Assembly (NCBI GenBank): GCA_902506225.1
Contig: LR733345.1
Span: 1,674,001-1,738,000 of the forward strand
Direction of reading: 5' to 3'
DNA: 64,000 bases
Origin: Faucicola sp902506225
GTDB taxonomy: Bacteria; Pseudomonadota; Gammaproteobacteria; Pseudomonadales; Moraxellaceae
Part shown: positions 1-8,061 of the stretch, one piece after another
Position numbering within the stretch: the stretch's first letter is position 1
Layout of the letters: the number at the start of each line of letters is the position of its first letter
Notes under the pieces: model-generated
Seen by the model: only the letters and a program-made list of their open reading frames with translations
Told to the model about the DNA's origin: nothing
Databases searched by the model: none
Translations under genes and position numbers: made by a program

Positions 1-143
1 TCCCGTGCCTGTACCATCGGTCCAATGAATCCCGCCATCACACCCAGCAATACCGCGGCCACGATGGACGTTGATACCAAGGGCAACAGCTCAGCAAAGT
101 TATCAAAATTGATGATGGTATGTAGCCAAGTCGTGAGCAGCAT
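1..143 (-). CDS. znuB: Zinc ABC transporter permease ZnuB, N-terminal fragment
   Basis: Reading leftward from an ATG at 143, the frame stays open to the window edge for 47 codons. It encodes a short hydrophilic start followed by a hydrophobic segment containing AAVLLGVMAGFIGPMVQAR, which fits the first membrane helix of ABC-3 family zinc/manganese permeases. The gene lies 63 bases downstream of znuC on the same strand, the usual order for the ZnuACB importer, which moves Zn2+ from the periplasm into the cytoplasm. Only the N-terminus is visible, so the assignment rests partly on context. Confidence 0.8.
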   Translation of the reverse strand, partial: MLLTTWLHTIINFDNFAELLPLVSTSIVAAVLLGVMAGFIGPMVQAR

Positions 144-206
144 GTGAATTCCAAAAGTTAAAAAACCATCGAATGTGATGGCTTGTTTTTGATTGAAGCA
201 AATAAA

Positions 207-1001
207 TTAGCGAAATCGATTGATTAAGTCGACACCACCGAGGTTGGCAGTCGCATTTTCAAGGCGCAGCACTTTATCTACCAAAGGTATAATCGGCTCG
301 AGTTCGTGACTAATCATCAAAATCGCAGTATGATGCGCCTGTTTGCGATGGGCTAAAATATCACTAACCACATACTGGCTTGCCACATCAAGACTCAGCA
401 GCGGCTCATCCATCAACAAAACATCAGGCTCAGCGACCAAGGCTTGAGCGATACGCATGCGCTGCTGCTCACCACCCGAGAGCATGGTAAGCGGCGCATC
501 ACAAAATGACTCACCACCGACTTCCGCAATGGCTTTATCCACCAAATATTTTTTTTGTTTTGCTGTCTGCCAAAAACTGCCTAAGGTTTTTTTGGGGCTA
601 AACAGACCAAACAGATAATTTTCTCCATCTAGCCCTAGCTGCACCAAGTCCCTACCCCGAATGGGTAGTTTTGGCGCAAAGTCTTTAAGCTGAGGCACAT
701 AGCCCACTCGAATGTCTTTGCCAAGCGTGATTGAACCACTGGATAGTGGCACAAGTTTGAGTAAACTTCGCAGCAATGTCGTCTTGCCTGTACCATTGGC
801 GCCAAGCAATGCCACAAATTCACCCGATAAAATCGAAAAATTGATATCCTGCCATAGCAGACGTTGTCCAAAGTGCATACTGGCATCTTTGACTTGCAAA
901 ACGACTTGCTGTGATTGGGGCAGTTTGACAAACGATTGGCAATGAATGGCCTGCGCAAACTGCCGCTCGCTATTGGCTATTTTGGTGGTTGACATGGGCA
1001 T
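207..1001 (-). CDS. znuC: Zinc ABC transporter ATP-binding protein ZnuC
   Basis: This 264-residue ABC ATPase has a Walker A motif (GANGTGKT), a signature motif (LSGGEQQR) and a Walker B motif (VLLMDEP), followed by the switch histidine in MISHE. It should power the ZnuB permease on the inner face of the cytoplasmic membrane. The neighbours znuA (upstream) and znuB (downstream) identify the substrate as zinc, with manganese as a less likely alternative. The N-terminus carries about 35 residues before the ABC core, longer than many ZnuC proteins. A second ATG two codons in (995) is an equally plausible start, since neither has a strong ribosome-binding site. Confidence 0.9.
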   Translation of the reverse strand: MPMSTTKIANSERQFAQAIHCQSFVKLPQSQQVVLQVKDASMHFGQRLLWQDINFSILSGEFVALLGANGTGKTTLLRSLLKLVPLSSGSITLGKDIRVGYVPQLKDFAPKLPIRGRDLVQLGLDGENYLFGLFSPKKTLGSFWQTAKQKKYLVDKAIAEVGGESFCDAPLTMLSGGEQQRMRIAQALVAEPDVLLMDEPLLSLDVASQYVVSDILAHRKQAHHTAILMISHELEPIIPLVDKVLRLENATANLGGVDLINRFR

Positions 1002-1139
1002 GGTGGCTACTTGTTCATCCTAACAGCAAGATTAACGATAAGATCCTAAAGGCGAGGATGGTTGATTGGCAATATCACATTGCAAAAAATCTGGGCTAGA
1101 AAATTTAAGCATTATAAGGGATAACCAGCCAATACTATA

Positions 1140-1177
1140 CCCATTAACGCAAATTTTTCCCCAAATGCGTTAATGGG
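1140..1177. terminator. Perfect 12-bp stem-loop between znuA and znuC
   Basis: The arms CCCATTAACGCA (1140-1151) and TGCGTTAATGGG (1166-1177) are exact inverted complements around a 14-base loop. It lies in the 204-base gap after the znuA stop and before the znuC start. There is no long T-run on the minus strand, so full intrinsic termination is doubtful. It may instead protect the znuA 3' end or reduce read-through into znuC. Confidence 0.6.
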
Positions 1178-1198
1178 TAGCCTAAAAGTTTTAGGCTA
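1178..1198. terminator. Second hairpin directly after the znuA stop codon
   Basis: TAGCCTAAAA (1178-1187) and TTTTAGGCTA (1189-1198) form a perfect 10-bp palindrome around a single base. It begins 7 bases after the znuA stop on the transcribed (minus) strand and abuts the 12-bp stem-loop at 1140-1177. The pair looks like a partial attenuator or mRNA-stability element within the znuACB transcript. The function is inferred. Confidence 0.55.
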
Positions 1199-1205
1199 GT
1201 TAAAA

Positions 1206-2375
1206 TTAGCGCGTCGCTGCCGCAAAATCATTCAGGGTTTTTTCAATAAATTGCGTATAGCTTGTCACGCCATCGGGCAGGGTTTCATAGACCGCCACAA
1301 CTGGAACTGTTGATGCCTTCGCCAATGTGATTAGTTGCTTTGAGGTGGCATCTTCGGTCTGAGCATTGACCACCAACAAACCCACTTGTTTATTGCTCAG
1401 CAGGCTTTTGCTGTCATTGAGCACTTTGACCGACACCCCCGCGTCCGTCTCTGATTGCACGACATAGGCTTTTGGTGTTACATCCTTGATGCCCATATCA
1501 GCTAGCAAATACCCGGTGACAGGCTCAGTAGTAAAGGCAGTGATGGCTTTTTGCTGTCCGATTTGTTTGGCTTTGACTTTAAGCGCATCAATTTGCTGGA
1601 TGAATTGCTGGGTATTTTTTGCATAAATCGCTTGATTGGCAGGTGATGTTGCAGCCAATTGCTTGTTGACCGCTTCAGCCACTTTTTTTGCTGTATCAAG
1701 GGAGAAAAACACGTGCTCATTGAAATCACCGTGCGAGTGACTATGTACTTCACTATGCACTTCACTGGACACGTGAGGATGATCTGATGGTTGCGGATTA
1801 GCGGTCTTTATTTCGTGTTGGGTATCGTGTTGGTGTTGTTCACTGGCAGACTCATCTGCCGCATTGTCCGTGTTAGGCGACAGTCCTGAAAGTGCTACGG
1901 CATTAATCACTACAGGTTTGTGACTCACCGACTCAGCTAAGCTCATACCCCAATCATCATACCCGCCACCGTTGACCAGCATGACAGCGGATTTAGTAAT
2001 ATTAAGCTTGTCGGTCGCTGTGGCTTGATAATCATGCGGATCTTGTGATAAATCATCGACCCCCACAATCACATTGACTTTATCCCCCCCGACCGCTTTA
2101 GCTACCGAACCCCATACATTGGTAGTGGCATACACGGTGGGTAATTGGGTATCAATAACGGTGGTTGATGAGAAATTGTTTGTAGCTGAGCTATTTGATG
2201 CGGATTGATTTGAGTTTGAGGTGGATTGATTATCAGTTTGCTTTTGGCAGCCTGTTAATCCCCCCAATAGGCTCATCGTCAATGTCATCCCGGCAATCGC
2301 GGGGGTTTTTAGTAGCCTTAGTAGAAAAAAAGGTCGGCTAAAAAAAGCATATTTGTTAATCAATGCGTTTATCAT
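1206..2375 (-). CDS. znuA: Periplasmic zinc-binding lipoprotein ZnuA
   Basis: This is the high-affinity substrate-binding protein of the zinc importer (cluster A-I family). A lipobox ends in LTGC, and the mature part has the paired alpha/beta lobes of metal-binding proteins. A His-rich acidic stretch (HQHDTQHE, HPHV, HSHSHGDFNEH), typical of ZnuA and absent from most Mn-binding relatives, lies in the middle. I place the start at the ATG at 2375; an in-frame TTG at 2393 has no better ribosome site. The n-region before the hydrophobic core is long (about 30 residues), so a later start is possible. A Zur-type palindrome lies 34 bases upstream, so expression should rise under zinc limitation. Confidence 0.92.
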   Translation of the reverse strand: MINALINKYAFFSRPFFLLRLLKTPAIAGMTLTMSLLGGLTGCQKQTDNQSTSNSNQSASNSSATNNFSSTTVIDTQLPTVYATTNVWGSVAKAVGGDKVNVIVGVDDLSQDPHDYQATATDKLNITKSAVMLVNGGGYDDWGMSLAESVSHKPVVINAVALSGLSPNTDNAADESASEQHQHDTQHEIKTANPQPSDHPHVSSEVHSEVHSHSHGDFNEHVFFSLDTAKKVAEAVNKQLAATSPANQAIYAKNTQQFIQQIDALKVKAKQIGQQKAITAFTTEPVTGYLLADMGIKDVTPKAYVVQSETDAGVSVKVLNDSKSLLSNKQVGLLVVNAQTEDATSKQLITLAKASTVPVVAVYETLPDGVTSYTQFIEKTLNDFAAATR

Positions 2376-2408
2376 GCTGGGTCGCCAAATCAAGTATTGA
2401 GAATATTA

Positions 2409-2431
2409 AAAATGTTATATTATAACATTTT
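2409..2431. promoter_or_regulatory. Zur operator (zinc-responsive palindrome)
   Basis: An uninterrupted palindrome with 11-base arms around a central T reads AAAATGTTATA / T / TATAACATTTT. Its core matches the classic proteobacterial Zur box, AATGTTATA-N-TATAACATT, exactly. It sits 34 bases upstream of the znuA start and 207 bases upstream of the divergent MipA-like gene. Zur bound to zinc would repress at least znuA-znuC-znuB from here. Confidence 0.93.
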
Positions 2432-2637
2432 AATGGTGTTCTCAAGGTAGCTCAAGGATTTATGCTGGCTTGGATTTCATCTATCGCACCTTTAAATTCA
2501 ACTATTTGCGCTGACTTTTTTATGCCATAATAAATTTATCACCTTGCTGTATGGTTCACAGGCGAATCGGTGGTCATTTTCTACGCTTTACGCCTGTCAG
2601 CACTTTTTTGTATGACCCACTCTCACAGGATGTTTTT

Positions 2638-3417
2638 ATGAAACAATTTTTCGCGCCTTGTCTGGTACTTGCCAGTATGTTGGGCACAACATTTGCCCAC
2701 GCAGCCTCTATGCCAGTGGATACCGATGCCCGCTTTAAACTAGGGTTAAACGCCTCAATCAATCATTATGCGTACAACAAGGACAATGATGTTACGATCA
2801 TGCCACAGGCATTTTATGACAACAATCGACTCTACATTGAAGGCAGTGAAGCGGGCTATTATCCCTACAAAGATGCACAAAATGAATGGCGATTGACCGC
2901 AAGCTACGATAGCCGTTCATTTGATCCAGACGATGCAAGCACAGCGGCGTTAAAAGGACTCGATGAGCGTAAATGGTCTGCTATGGTGGGCACCAGCTAT
3001 ATGCGCATTACCCCGTATGGCGGCTTTAAAGCGCAAGTGGAAACTGATGCGTTGGGTCGCAGTGAGGGTACTAGCGCAAAAGTGGCGCACTTGAGCAGAT
3101 TTAAGGCAATGGATGATAAAATCACCATTTATCCTGAGCTAGGACTACAGTGGTACAATGACAAGTACAACAACTACTACTTTGGTGTTTCTGAGCAAGA
3201 ATCGCTACGCACAGGAATAACAGGGATAAAAGCTTATAACGCTGATAGTAGCATCACCCCCTTTGTCAATGTCAGTGCCAGTTACGCCATTTCGCCACGC
3301 TGGAGTGCGTTTATCAGTCAGCATTTAGAGTATTTAAGCGATGAGCAAAAAGACAGCCCATTGGTTGATAACCGTGTCGATAGTAAAACTAAAATTGGCT
3401 TTAACTATCAGTTTTAA
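2638..3417 (+). CDS. MipA/OmpV family outer-membrane protein
   Basis: This is a 259-residue outer-membrane beta-barrel candidate. The start at 2638 is set by an AGGA ribosome site seven bases upstream and by a clean signal peptide (MKQFFAPCLVLASML...AHAA). The reading frame extends further upstream but without such a peptide. The body alternates polar and aromatic residues (WRLTASYDSRSF, GLQWYNDKYNNYYFG) and ends in a terminal phenylalanine (NYQF), the barrel-assembly signal. MipA relatives scaffold murein enzymes, while OmpV relatives have varied roles, so no specific job is claimed. It is divergent from znuA and shares its upstream region, including the Zur box, so zinc regulation is possible. 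Confidence 0.8.
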   Translation: MKQFFAPCLVLASMLGTTFAHAASMPVDTDARFKLGLNASINHYAYNKDNDVTIMPQAFYDNNRLYIEGSEAGYYPYKDAQNEWRLTASYDSRSFDPDDASTAALKGLDERKWSAMVGTSYMRITPYGGFKAQVETDALGRSEGTSAKVAHLSRFKAMDDKITIYPELGLQWYNDKYNNYYFGVSEQESLRTGITGIKAYNADSSITPFVNVSASYAISPRWSAFISQHLEYLSDEQKDSPLVDNRVDSKTKIGFNYQF

Positions 3418-3433
3418 TGCCTAGTTTGATGCT

Positions 3434-3463
3434 TAGCCTGCCCATAAATAGCTTACCCATAAA
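3434..3463. repeat. 15-bp tandem duplication after the MipA-like gene
   Basis: TAGCCTGCCCATAAA (3434-3448) is followed at once by TAGCTTACCCATAAA (3449-3463), two mismatches in 15. It lies in the short gap between the stop codon and the terminator. Confidence 0.75.
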
Positions 3464-3494
3464 AAGCGCAAATTGTTTGATTTGCGCTTTTTTT
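3461..3494. terminator. Bidirectional rho-independent terminator
   Basis: A 13-bp stem (AAAAAGCGCAAAT / ATTTGCGCTTTTT) around a 6-base loop has a T-run on both strands. It separates the converging MipA-like gene (+) and the small gene ending at 3497 (-). Confidence 0.92.
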
Positions 3495-3496
3495 AC

Positions 3497-3766
3497 TCAT
3501 AAAAAAGGGTTATCCACTTCATCCACGTGCGACGCTTGCTGCTGTTGCGTGGTAGATTTTTCCACCGTTTGCGCTTGATGGGCTTCTAAATACGCAATGA
3601 TTTGGCTCAGCACATCTTGCAATTGTTTTGCCGTGGCTAAACTTTGTTTATCCAACGTAAACGTCGCGCTGCCATAGAGATTGACTTGCTCTCCTTGATT
3701 CTCAAGGGTAAATTCGCCCAAGCCAACGCTTTGGCTATCATTTTGAAATGGTTTAAAAACACTCAT
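3497..3766 (-). CDS. Small conserved-type hypothetical protein
   Basis: This 89-residue acidic, soluble protein has no signal peptide or membrane helix. The first half (MSVFKPFQNDSQSVGLGEFTLENQ) resembles a small beta-rich domain, followed by a helical stretch (TAKQLQDVLSQIIAYLEAH). A Gln-rich linker precedes an acidic tail ending in DEVDNPFL. I do not recognise a named family. It sits between a terminator and the nuclease gene on the same strand, with a 65-base gap. The ATG has a plausible purine-rich site (GGGGAAAAAG) just upstream, supporting a real gene. Confidence 0.7.
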   Translation of the reverse strand: MSVFKPFQNDSQSVGLGEFTLENQGEQVNLYGSATFTLDKQSLATAKQLQDVLSQIIAYLEAHQAQTVEKSTTQQQQASHVDEVDNPFL

Positions 3767-3831
3767 CTTTTTCCCCTGTTTAGTTGCTGATTTGCTAGTT
3801 TTTGACTCGCTAATTACTGATTTTGGTGAAG

Positions 3832-4707
3832 TTATGGTGCAATAGTCGCTACATTGCTCGGTAGACTGGGAAACGCATTGACTCCGGTGCGTTTTTTAAG
3901 TGTGCTTAGGCTAATTTTTTCAACGGTTCCGCTATCATCATTCGGGCTAAAAAATGCTATCGCTTGATGTTGTGATGGCAAATATACCGCTTTAAAAAAA
4001 TGCGATGGCACCAACACGCGATTTTTTAGCCGTTTGACTTCCGGTGTTAAGAACGCCACCCCTGTCACGACATAAGCTGAGCCGTATTGGTTGGTCAAGT
4101 TACGAGTTTGTGTTTCAATTTTTACCCAAGTTTTACGGTTGTTTTCAGGCGTTTGTGGGGCAATATTTGCCAAACTAAAGCTATCAAATTGTGAGTCCGG
4201 GTTTGCCATATCAGCATTGGGCGCTAAATGTCCTCTGTCAAATCCAGTACGGGTATAATCGCTCAATAAGCTACGCACCTCGGTTGGCAGGCGAGTTTCT
4301 TCATGAAAGTTATCCTCTCTGACCAAGGTTTTGGCAGCCGTTATTCGTTGTCGCGTCAAATGCTCAGCGACCCAAATCGGGGTTTTGGTGACACCCGAAT
4401 ACATCACCGCAAAGCCATTAAAGCACAGCGGGTAGGTTTTTTGCGACAGCTTGGCGGTCATTGTCGGTTGGGTTTTCTCCAAAAACTCGCTGGCGCATTT
4501 TTGTAGTGCCTTGTCTAGTGGGCGCGTGGTGAGTGTTTGGGTATCTGTGTTCGCTTGGGTGGCAGGGATAGTAGTAGGGATAGTAACAGTATTGCTATCG
4601 GGCTTGGCGGTTGAGGGCGCAACACTACAACCTGTCAAATACAGCAAGCCAACACTCACGGCTGATAAGATGGCAGTATGGCTAATCAAATGGGTTTGAA
4701 CTATCAT
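3832..4707 (-). CDS. DNA/RNA non-specific endonuclease, lipoprotein (NUC1/EndA type)
   Basis: This 291-residue secreted nuclease has a signal peptide ending in a lipobox (LTGC, Cys27), a low-complexity Thr/Pro-rich linker, and the beta-beta-alpha-metal core. The catalytic DRGH motif is at about 157-160, followed by the downstream Asn cluster (ENNRKTW) that binds Mg2+. It should cut DNA and RNA at the cell envelope for nutrient recovery or DNA clearance. The start at 4707 has an AAGG site and gives a correct signal peptide; an upstream in-frame start at 4764 would spoil it. A role in DNA processing for competence is possible but not shown. Confidence 0.87.
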   Translation of the reverse strand: MIVQTHLISHTAILSAVSVGLLYLTGCSVAPSTAKPDSNTVTIPTTIPATQANTDTQTLTTRPLDKALQKCASEFLEKTQPTMTAKLSQKTYPLCFNGFAVMYSGVTKTPIWVAEHLTRQRITAAKTLVREDNFHEETRLPTEVRSLLSDYTRTGFDRGHLAPNADMANPDSQFDSFSLANIAPQTPENNRKTWVKIETQTRNLTNQYGSAYVVTGVAFLTPEVKRLKNRVLVPSHFFKAVYLPSQHQAIAFFSPNDDSGTVEKISLSTLKKRTGVNAFPSLPSNVATIAP

Positions 4708-4867
4708 GAGTGACCTTAAATAAAGAAAAAATGAAGAAAATGAAAAATGGTACAATGACGCCAATGGTATGGTTCGGGCTAAAGTGTCGGATAACGTAGT
4801 TTAACTCTCGGTTTAAAACTTCTTGGTTATTTTATAAGGTATTTGGGTGAAATACGCAAATATTTAC

Positions 4868-4907
4868 TGGTAGTGACAGCAGTTTTTTGAACACTACCAT
4901 GTTTTTT
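4868..4907 (+). promoter_or_regulatory. Hairpin with U-tract upstream of queC
   Basis: TGGTAGTG (4868-4875) and CACTACCA (4892-4899) form an 8-bp stem, followed by a run of six Ts (4902-4907). It resembles an intrinsic terminator, but no plus-strand gene lies upstream. It could be a leader attenuator for queC, or simply insulate the divergent promoter region. I found no match to the preQ1-I riboswitch consensus. Confidence 0.4.
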
Positions 4908-5003
4908 GGCTAATATTGCGTTGACTATTTTTATCCCCATATTTTCCCATCAACAATTGCTTAAGTTCTGATAAAATATACCTTTTGTCGTTAGTAAATT
5001 TTT

Positions 5004-5714
5004 ATGAGTACATCAACCACACCACAAAACGCCGTCGTCTTACTCTCTGGTGGGCTAGATTCCGTGACTTGCCTTTACTGGGCAAAAGCCAATTATGCCA
5101 ACGTCACAGCGGTAAGCTTTAACTACGGTCAGCGCCACAATAGCGAACTTAATGCCGCCAAAAAAATTGCCGCGACTGCCCAAGTCAACCATCGTATTAT
5201 CGATATTGATTTGGCACAGCTAGGTGGCTCGGCGTTGACCGATGCTTCGCTGGTGGTACCCGATGCCAAACAAACAGATTTTAGCGATAATCAGCATAAT
5301 GACAGCATTCCAATCACCTATGTACCTGCGCGTAATACCATCTTTTTGTCGTATGCGCTGGCATTGGCAGAGGTGACACAGTCCAATGGCATTGTGATTG
5401 GCGTCAATGCAGTCGATTACTCAGGCTATCCTGACTGTCGTCCTGACTATATTGCAGCCTTTGAAAAAATGGCAAATCTCGCTACCAAAGCCGGTGTGAT
5501 GGGCAATCATCTCCACATTGCAACGCCATTGTTGCATTTAAGTAAAGCAGAAATCATTAAGCTTGGGGTATCGCTGGGGGTGGATTATGCATTAACCGTG
5601 TCATGCTACCGCGCAGATAGCGAAGGACGCGCCTGCGGGCACTGCGATAGCTGTTATTTACGACAGCAAGGTTTTTTACAAGCTGAAATAGATGACCCGA
5701 CTATTTATCAGTAA
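5004..5714 (+). CDS. queC: 7-cyano-7-deazaguanine synthase QueC
   Basis: QueC converts 7-carboxy-7-deazaguanine to preQ0 using ATP and ammonia, a step in queuosine tRNA modification in the cytoplasm. The PP-loop motif SGGLDS (residues 15-20) binds ATP. The C-terminal zinc-binding cysteines are present (SCYR...CGHCDSCYLR), as is the substrate-binding region YVPARNT. The 236-residue length is normal. The gene stands alone; no other queuosine genes are in the window. No clear ribosome site precedes the ATG. Confidence 0.95.
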   Translation: MSTSTTPQNAVVLLSGGLDSVTCLYWAKANYANVTAVSFNYGQRHNSELNAAKKIAATAQVNHRIIDIDLAQLGGSALTDASLVVPDAKQTDFSDNQHNDSIPITYVPARNTIFLSYALALAEVTQSNGIVIGVNAVDYSGYPDCRPDYIAAFEKMANLATKAGVMGNHLHIATPLLHLSKAEIIKLGVSLGVDYALTVSCYRADSEGRACGHCDSCYLRQQGFLQAEIDDPTIYQ

Positions 5715-5821
5715 TCTATCATCATCAAATCCTGCCAGCTTTATTGCGTCAACGGTAAAGCTAGCCATTGTACGATTGAACACCTGCTGTTCTATACTGC
5801 TGTCTCTTATGAGGATAAACT

Positions 5822-6136
5822 ATGAAACATTCAGCCATCGTGACCCTATTTGCTAGCATGGTTTTGCCGTTTGCCGCACATGCCGCCAACCCACAATATG
5901 TCAATGCTTGCGCCACCCAAATGACCGAAAAACACATCACTGATGCCGCTTCTGCAAAAAAAGTATGTACTTGTGTGGTAGATGAACAATCAAAAATCAC
6001 CCAAGCGCAAAAAAATGAGCTTGATACTTGGGTAAAAAGTGGCAAAGATGTTCGCCAAAACAAAACTTTCCAAACCATCAGCGCGCGTATGAAAGCGTGT
6101 GGCAACGGCGTTAAATTTAATAAAGCCCGTCCGTAA
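5822..6136 (+). CDS. Small secreted protein of unknown function
   Basis: This 104-residue protein has a clear Sec signal peptide (MKHSAIVTLFASMVLPFAAHAA) and a mature part of about 82 residues with four cysteines (NACATQ, KVCTCVV, KACGNG). They probably form disulfides in the periplasm. An AGGA-like site (ATGAGGA) precedes the ATG. I do not recognise the family. It is a monocistronic unit with a strong terminator after it. A frame open on the opposite strand over the same region is a shadow. Confidence 0.78.
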   Translation: MKHSAIVTLFASMVLPFAAHAANPQYVNACATQMTEKHITDAASAKKVCTCVVDEQSKITQAQKNELDTWVKSGKDVRQNKTFQTISARMKACGNGVKFNKARP

Positions 6137-6177
6137 TCAGTTACAATCAATACCATAATCGATAGCGCCGCGCCACC

Positions 6178-6204
6178 AGACCAGTTGTTTACTGGTCTTT
6201 TTTT
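6178..6204 (+). terminator. Rho-independent terminator
   Basis: AGACCAGT / ACTGGTCT form an 8-bp stem with a 5-base loop followed by seven Ts. It ends the small secreted-protein gene. Confidence 0.9.
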
Positions 6205-6281
6205 GTTTTGTCGCATGAAGAAGTTTGTACTCAATCTGGCTTTCTGATATTGTTAGTTCAATTTTTGCTTGGGAAATGCCC

Positions 6282-6782
6282 ATGACTCAACTACCCAATT
6301 TTTTGGTCACGACGGTTGAAGCGGATACCAGCCGTCATTCTACAAATCAGCCGCAATTTATCCAGCGTCAAATCAACCTGCCAGCGTATGCCAAACAAGC
6401 AGAGAAAGGCTTGATTCTGTATTTTTATCCAAAAGACAACACCTCAGGCTGTAGTGTGCAAGCGCAAGATTTTAGCCAGCATTTGCCTCAATTGCAGCAG
6501 CTTGGCTACCAAGTGATTGGCGTATCAAGAGACAGTGTTAAAAGTCATGAAAAATTTATCGCCAACCAACAGATTAGTTTTGCGCTGGTGAGTGATACCG
6601 ATGAACAACTTTGCCAATATTTTGACATCATTGCTGAAAAAAAACTGTACGGCAAAGTCAGTCTTGGCGTGGTGCGTTCAACCTTAATTTTCGACAATGC
6701 AGGCAAGCTGGTTTATGAGATGCGCAATGTCCGCGCCAAGGGGCATATGGATAAATTACTTGCGATATTGCCCATCCTTTAA
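6282..6782 (+). CDS. bcp: Thioredoxin-dependent peroxiredoxin, Bcp/PrxQ type
   Basis: This peroxiredoxin reduces hydroperoxides in the cytoplasm. The active-site region reads YFYPKDNTSGCSVQAQDF, with the peroxidatic Cys at 57 if translation starts at 6282. That start follows a GGGA site; in-frame starts at 6276 and 6225 exist but are less well placed. Many Bcp proteins have a resolving Cys five residues after the peroxidatic one; here that position is Asp, so the enzyme is probably 1-Cys or uses a distant Cys (QLCQYFD). The 166-residue length is normal for the family. Confidence 0.87.
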   Translation: MTQLPNFLVTTVEADTSRHSTNQPQFIQRQINLPAYAKQAEKGLILYFYPKDNTSGCSVQAQDFSQHLPQLQQLGYQVIGVSRDSVKSHEKFIANQQISFALVSDTDEQLCQYFDIIAEKKLYGKVSLGVVRSTLIFDNAGKLVYEMRNVRAKGHMDKLLAILPIL

Positions 6783-6848
6783 CCCAAACCAACCCAAACG
6801 CCTTATATTATTTTTATTTTGATTTTTTGACTTGAGATCACTCATTGT

Positions 6849-7979
6849 ATGTCCGTGGACCAATTTTTTAAAAATATCTATCACGACTTGTATTATGACG
6901 TCTATAAAGCAGTCGGTGGTTCGCTCGAAGACGAAGCGGTTAATTGGCCGCTGTATCTCTCCAAACTCGCCAGTACAGGCATCAAAATTATGGTGCTGTT
7001 GGTAATTTTGGGCGTGGTTTATCGGCTAAGTTTGTTACTCATTAATTCTGCCCGTTTTATCGCCAAAGACAGTAAATACAGCCAATCTCTACGGCTCATC
7101 GCACGGTTGATGTGGTTATTTTCAAGTTTGCTTGCGGTGATGAGTCAGCTTAATTTTGAACCTGAAACAGTCAAAGCCACTGCCAAAGCGGGTATTTGGT
7201 CAGTGATTTTTTATATGGCGTGGTACAACCTCGGTTATTTGATGCAAAAAATGCTCAAAAATTATGGGCTAAACGCGTCGATTGAACAATTACTGCATAA
7301 TTTGTTGTCCATGCTCATTATCGTATTATGGATTGCCTCGGTGATGTCGCAGTTTGGTTTTGACATTGTGTCTGTGGTCGCAGGTCTTGGGATTGCGGGT
7401 ATCGCAGTGGGTTTTGCGGCACAAGCCACACTTGCCAACTTTATTGCCGGTATCACCATTTTGATTGAGCAGTCGTTTCAAGTCGGTGATTGGGTCAGCA
7501 TCAATGAAAAAGAAGGTAAAGTGGTGCAAATCGCCCTGCGTACTACCCAAATTTTGACCCGTGACAATATCACCGTGATTTTCCCCAATTCAACCGTTGC
7601 CTCAGCCGAAGTCATTAATTTAACTGCCAAAAATCTGATTCGTTTTGATATTGAAGTGCGTATCGCGTTGGAAGCGGATATTGAAAGCGCTCGCGCTATC
7701 ATTCTTGATATTTTAGCCAACACCAAAGAAGTATTAGAGCGTCCTGCGCCAACGGCGACAGTGGATAAAATTGGCGATTTTGGGGTGTTTTTTATCGTGC
7801 GGTTTTGGGTCAATCCGCCACACGTGTCTCGAATGCCATTTATCAAAGAAAATCTACGCGAACAAATCAAAGTGGCACTCGATGATGCCTGCATAGCCAC
7901 ACCTTACCCTCATATTCAGCTTTTAATGCCAAGCGCAATGCCAAGCGAAGCAGCTCCATCGGTAAAAACTTCCCCATAA
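6849..7979 (+). CDS. MscS-family small-conductance mechanosensitive channel
   Basis: This 376-residue inner-membrane protein has hydrophobic helices at about 38-62, 75-95, 108-128, 142-163 and a Gly/Ala-rich pore helix (VVAGLGIAGIAVGFAAQATLANF) at about 176-200. The MscS beta domain follows (SFQVGDWVSI...VVFPNS-like IFPNS), then the C-terminal alpha/beta domain. It should open under hypo-osmotic tension to release solutes. It has more helices than E. coli MscS, closer to YbdG/YnaI-type paralogues. It is followed by rlmL on the same strand with an 82-base gap. Confidence 0.9.
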   Translation: MSVDQFFKNIYHDLYYDVYKAVGGSLEDEAVNWPLYLSKLASTGIKIMVLLVILGVVYRLSLLLINSARFIAKDSKYSQSLRLIARLMWLFSSLLAVMSQLNFEPETVKATAKAGIWSVIFYMAWYNLGYLMQKMLKNYGLNASIEQLLHNLLSMLIIVLWIASVMSQFGFDIVSVVAGLGIAGIAVGFAAQATLANFIAGITILIEQSFQVGDWVSINEKEGKVVQIALRTTQILTRDNITVIFPNSTVASAEVINLTAKNLIRFDIEVRIALEADIESARAIILDILANTKEVLERPAPTATVDKIGDFGVFFIVRFWVNPPHVSRMPFIKENLREQIKVALDDACIATPYPHIQLLMPSAMPSEAAPSVKTSP

Positions 7980-8061
7980 TTTCAGACATTCTGTCATTTG
8001 TCCTTTGCTAATCATGCTAAAATACGCCATTAATCAACTTTGACTTTTTTTGGCAGTATTT

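Noticed and set aside
4868..5003. preQ1 riboswitch upstream of queC
   Set aside because: A hairpin and T-run are present, but the short preQ1-I pseudoknot consensus was not seen.
5761..6234. 157-codon minus-strand frame
   Set aside because: It is antisense to the small secreted-protein gene, which has a signal peptide and ribosome site, and it runs through that gene's terminator.
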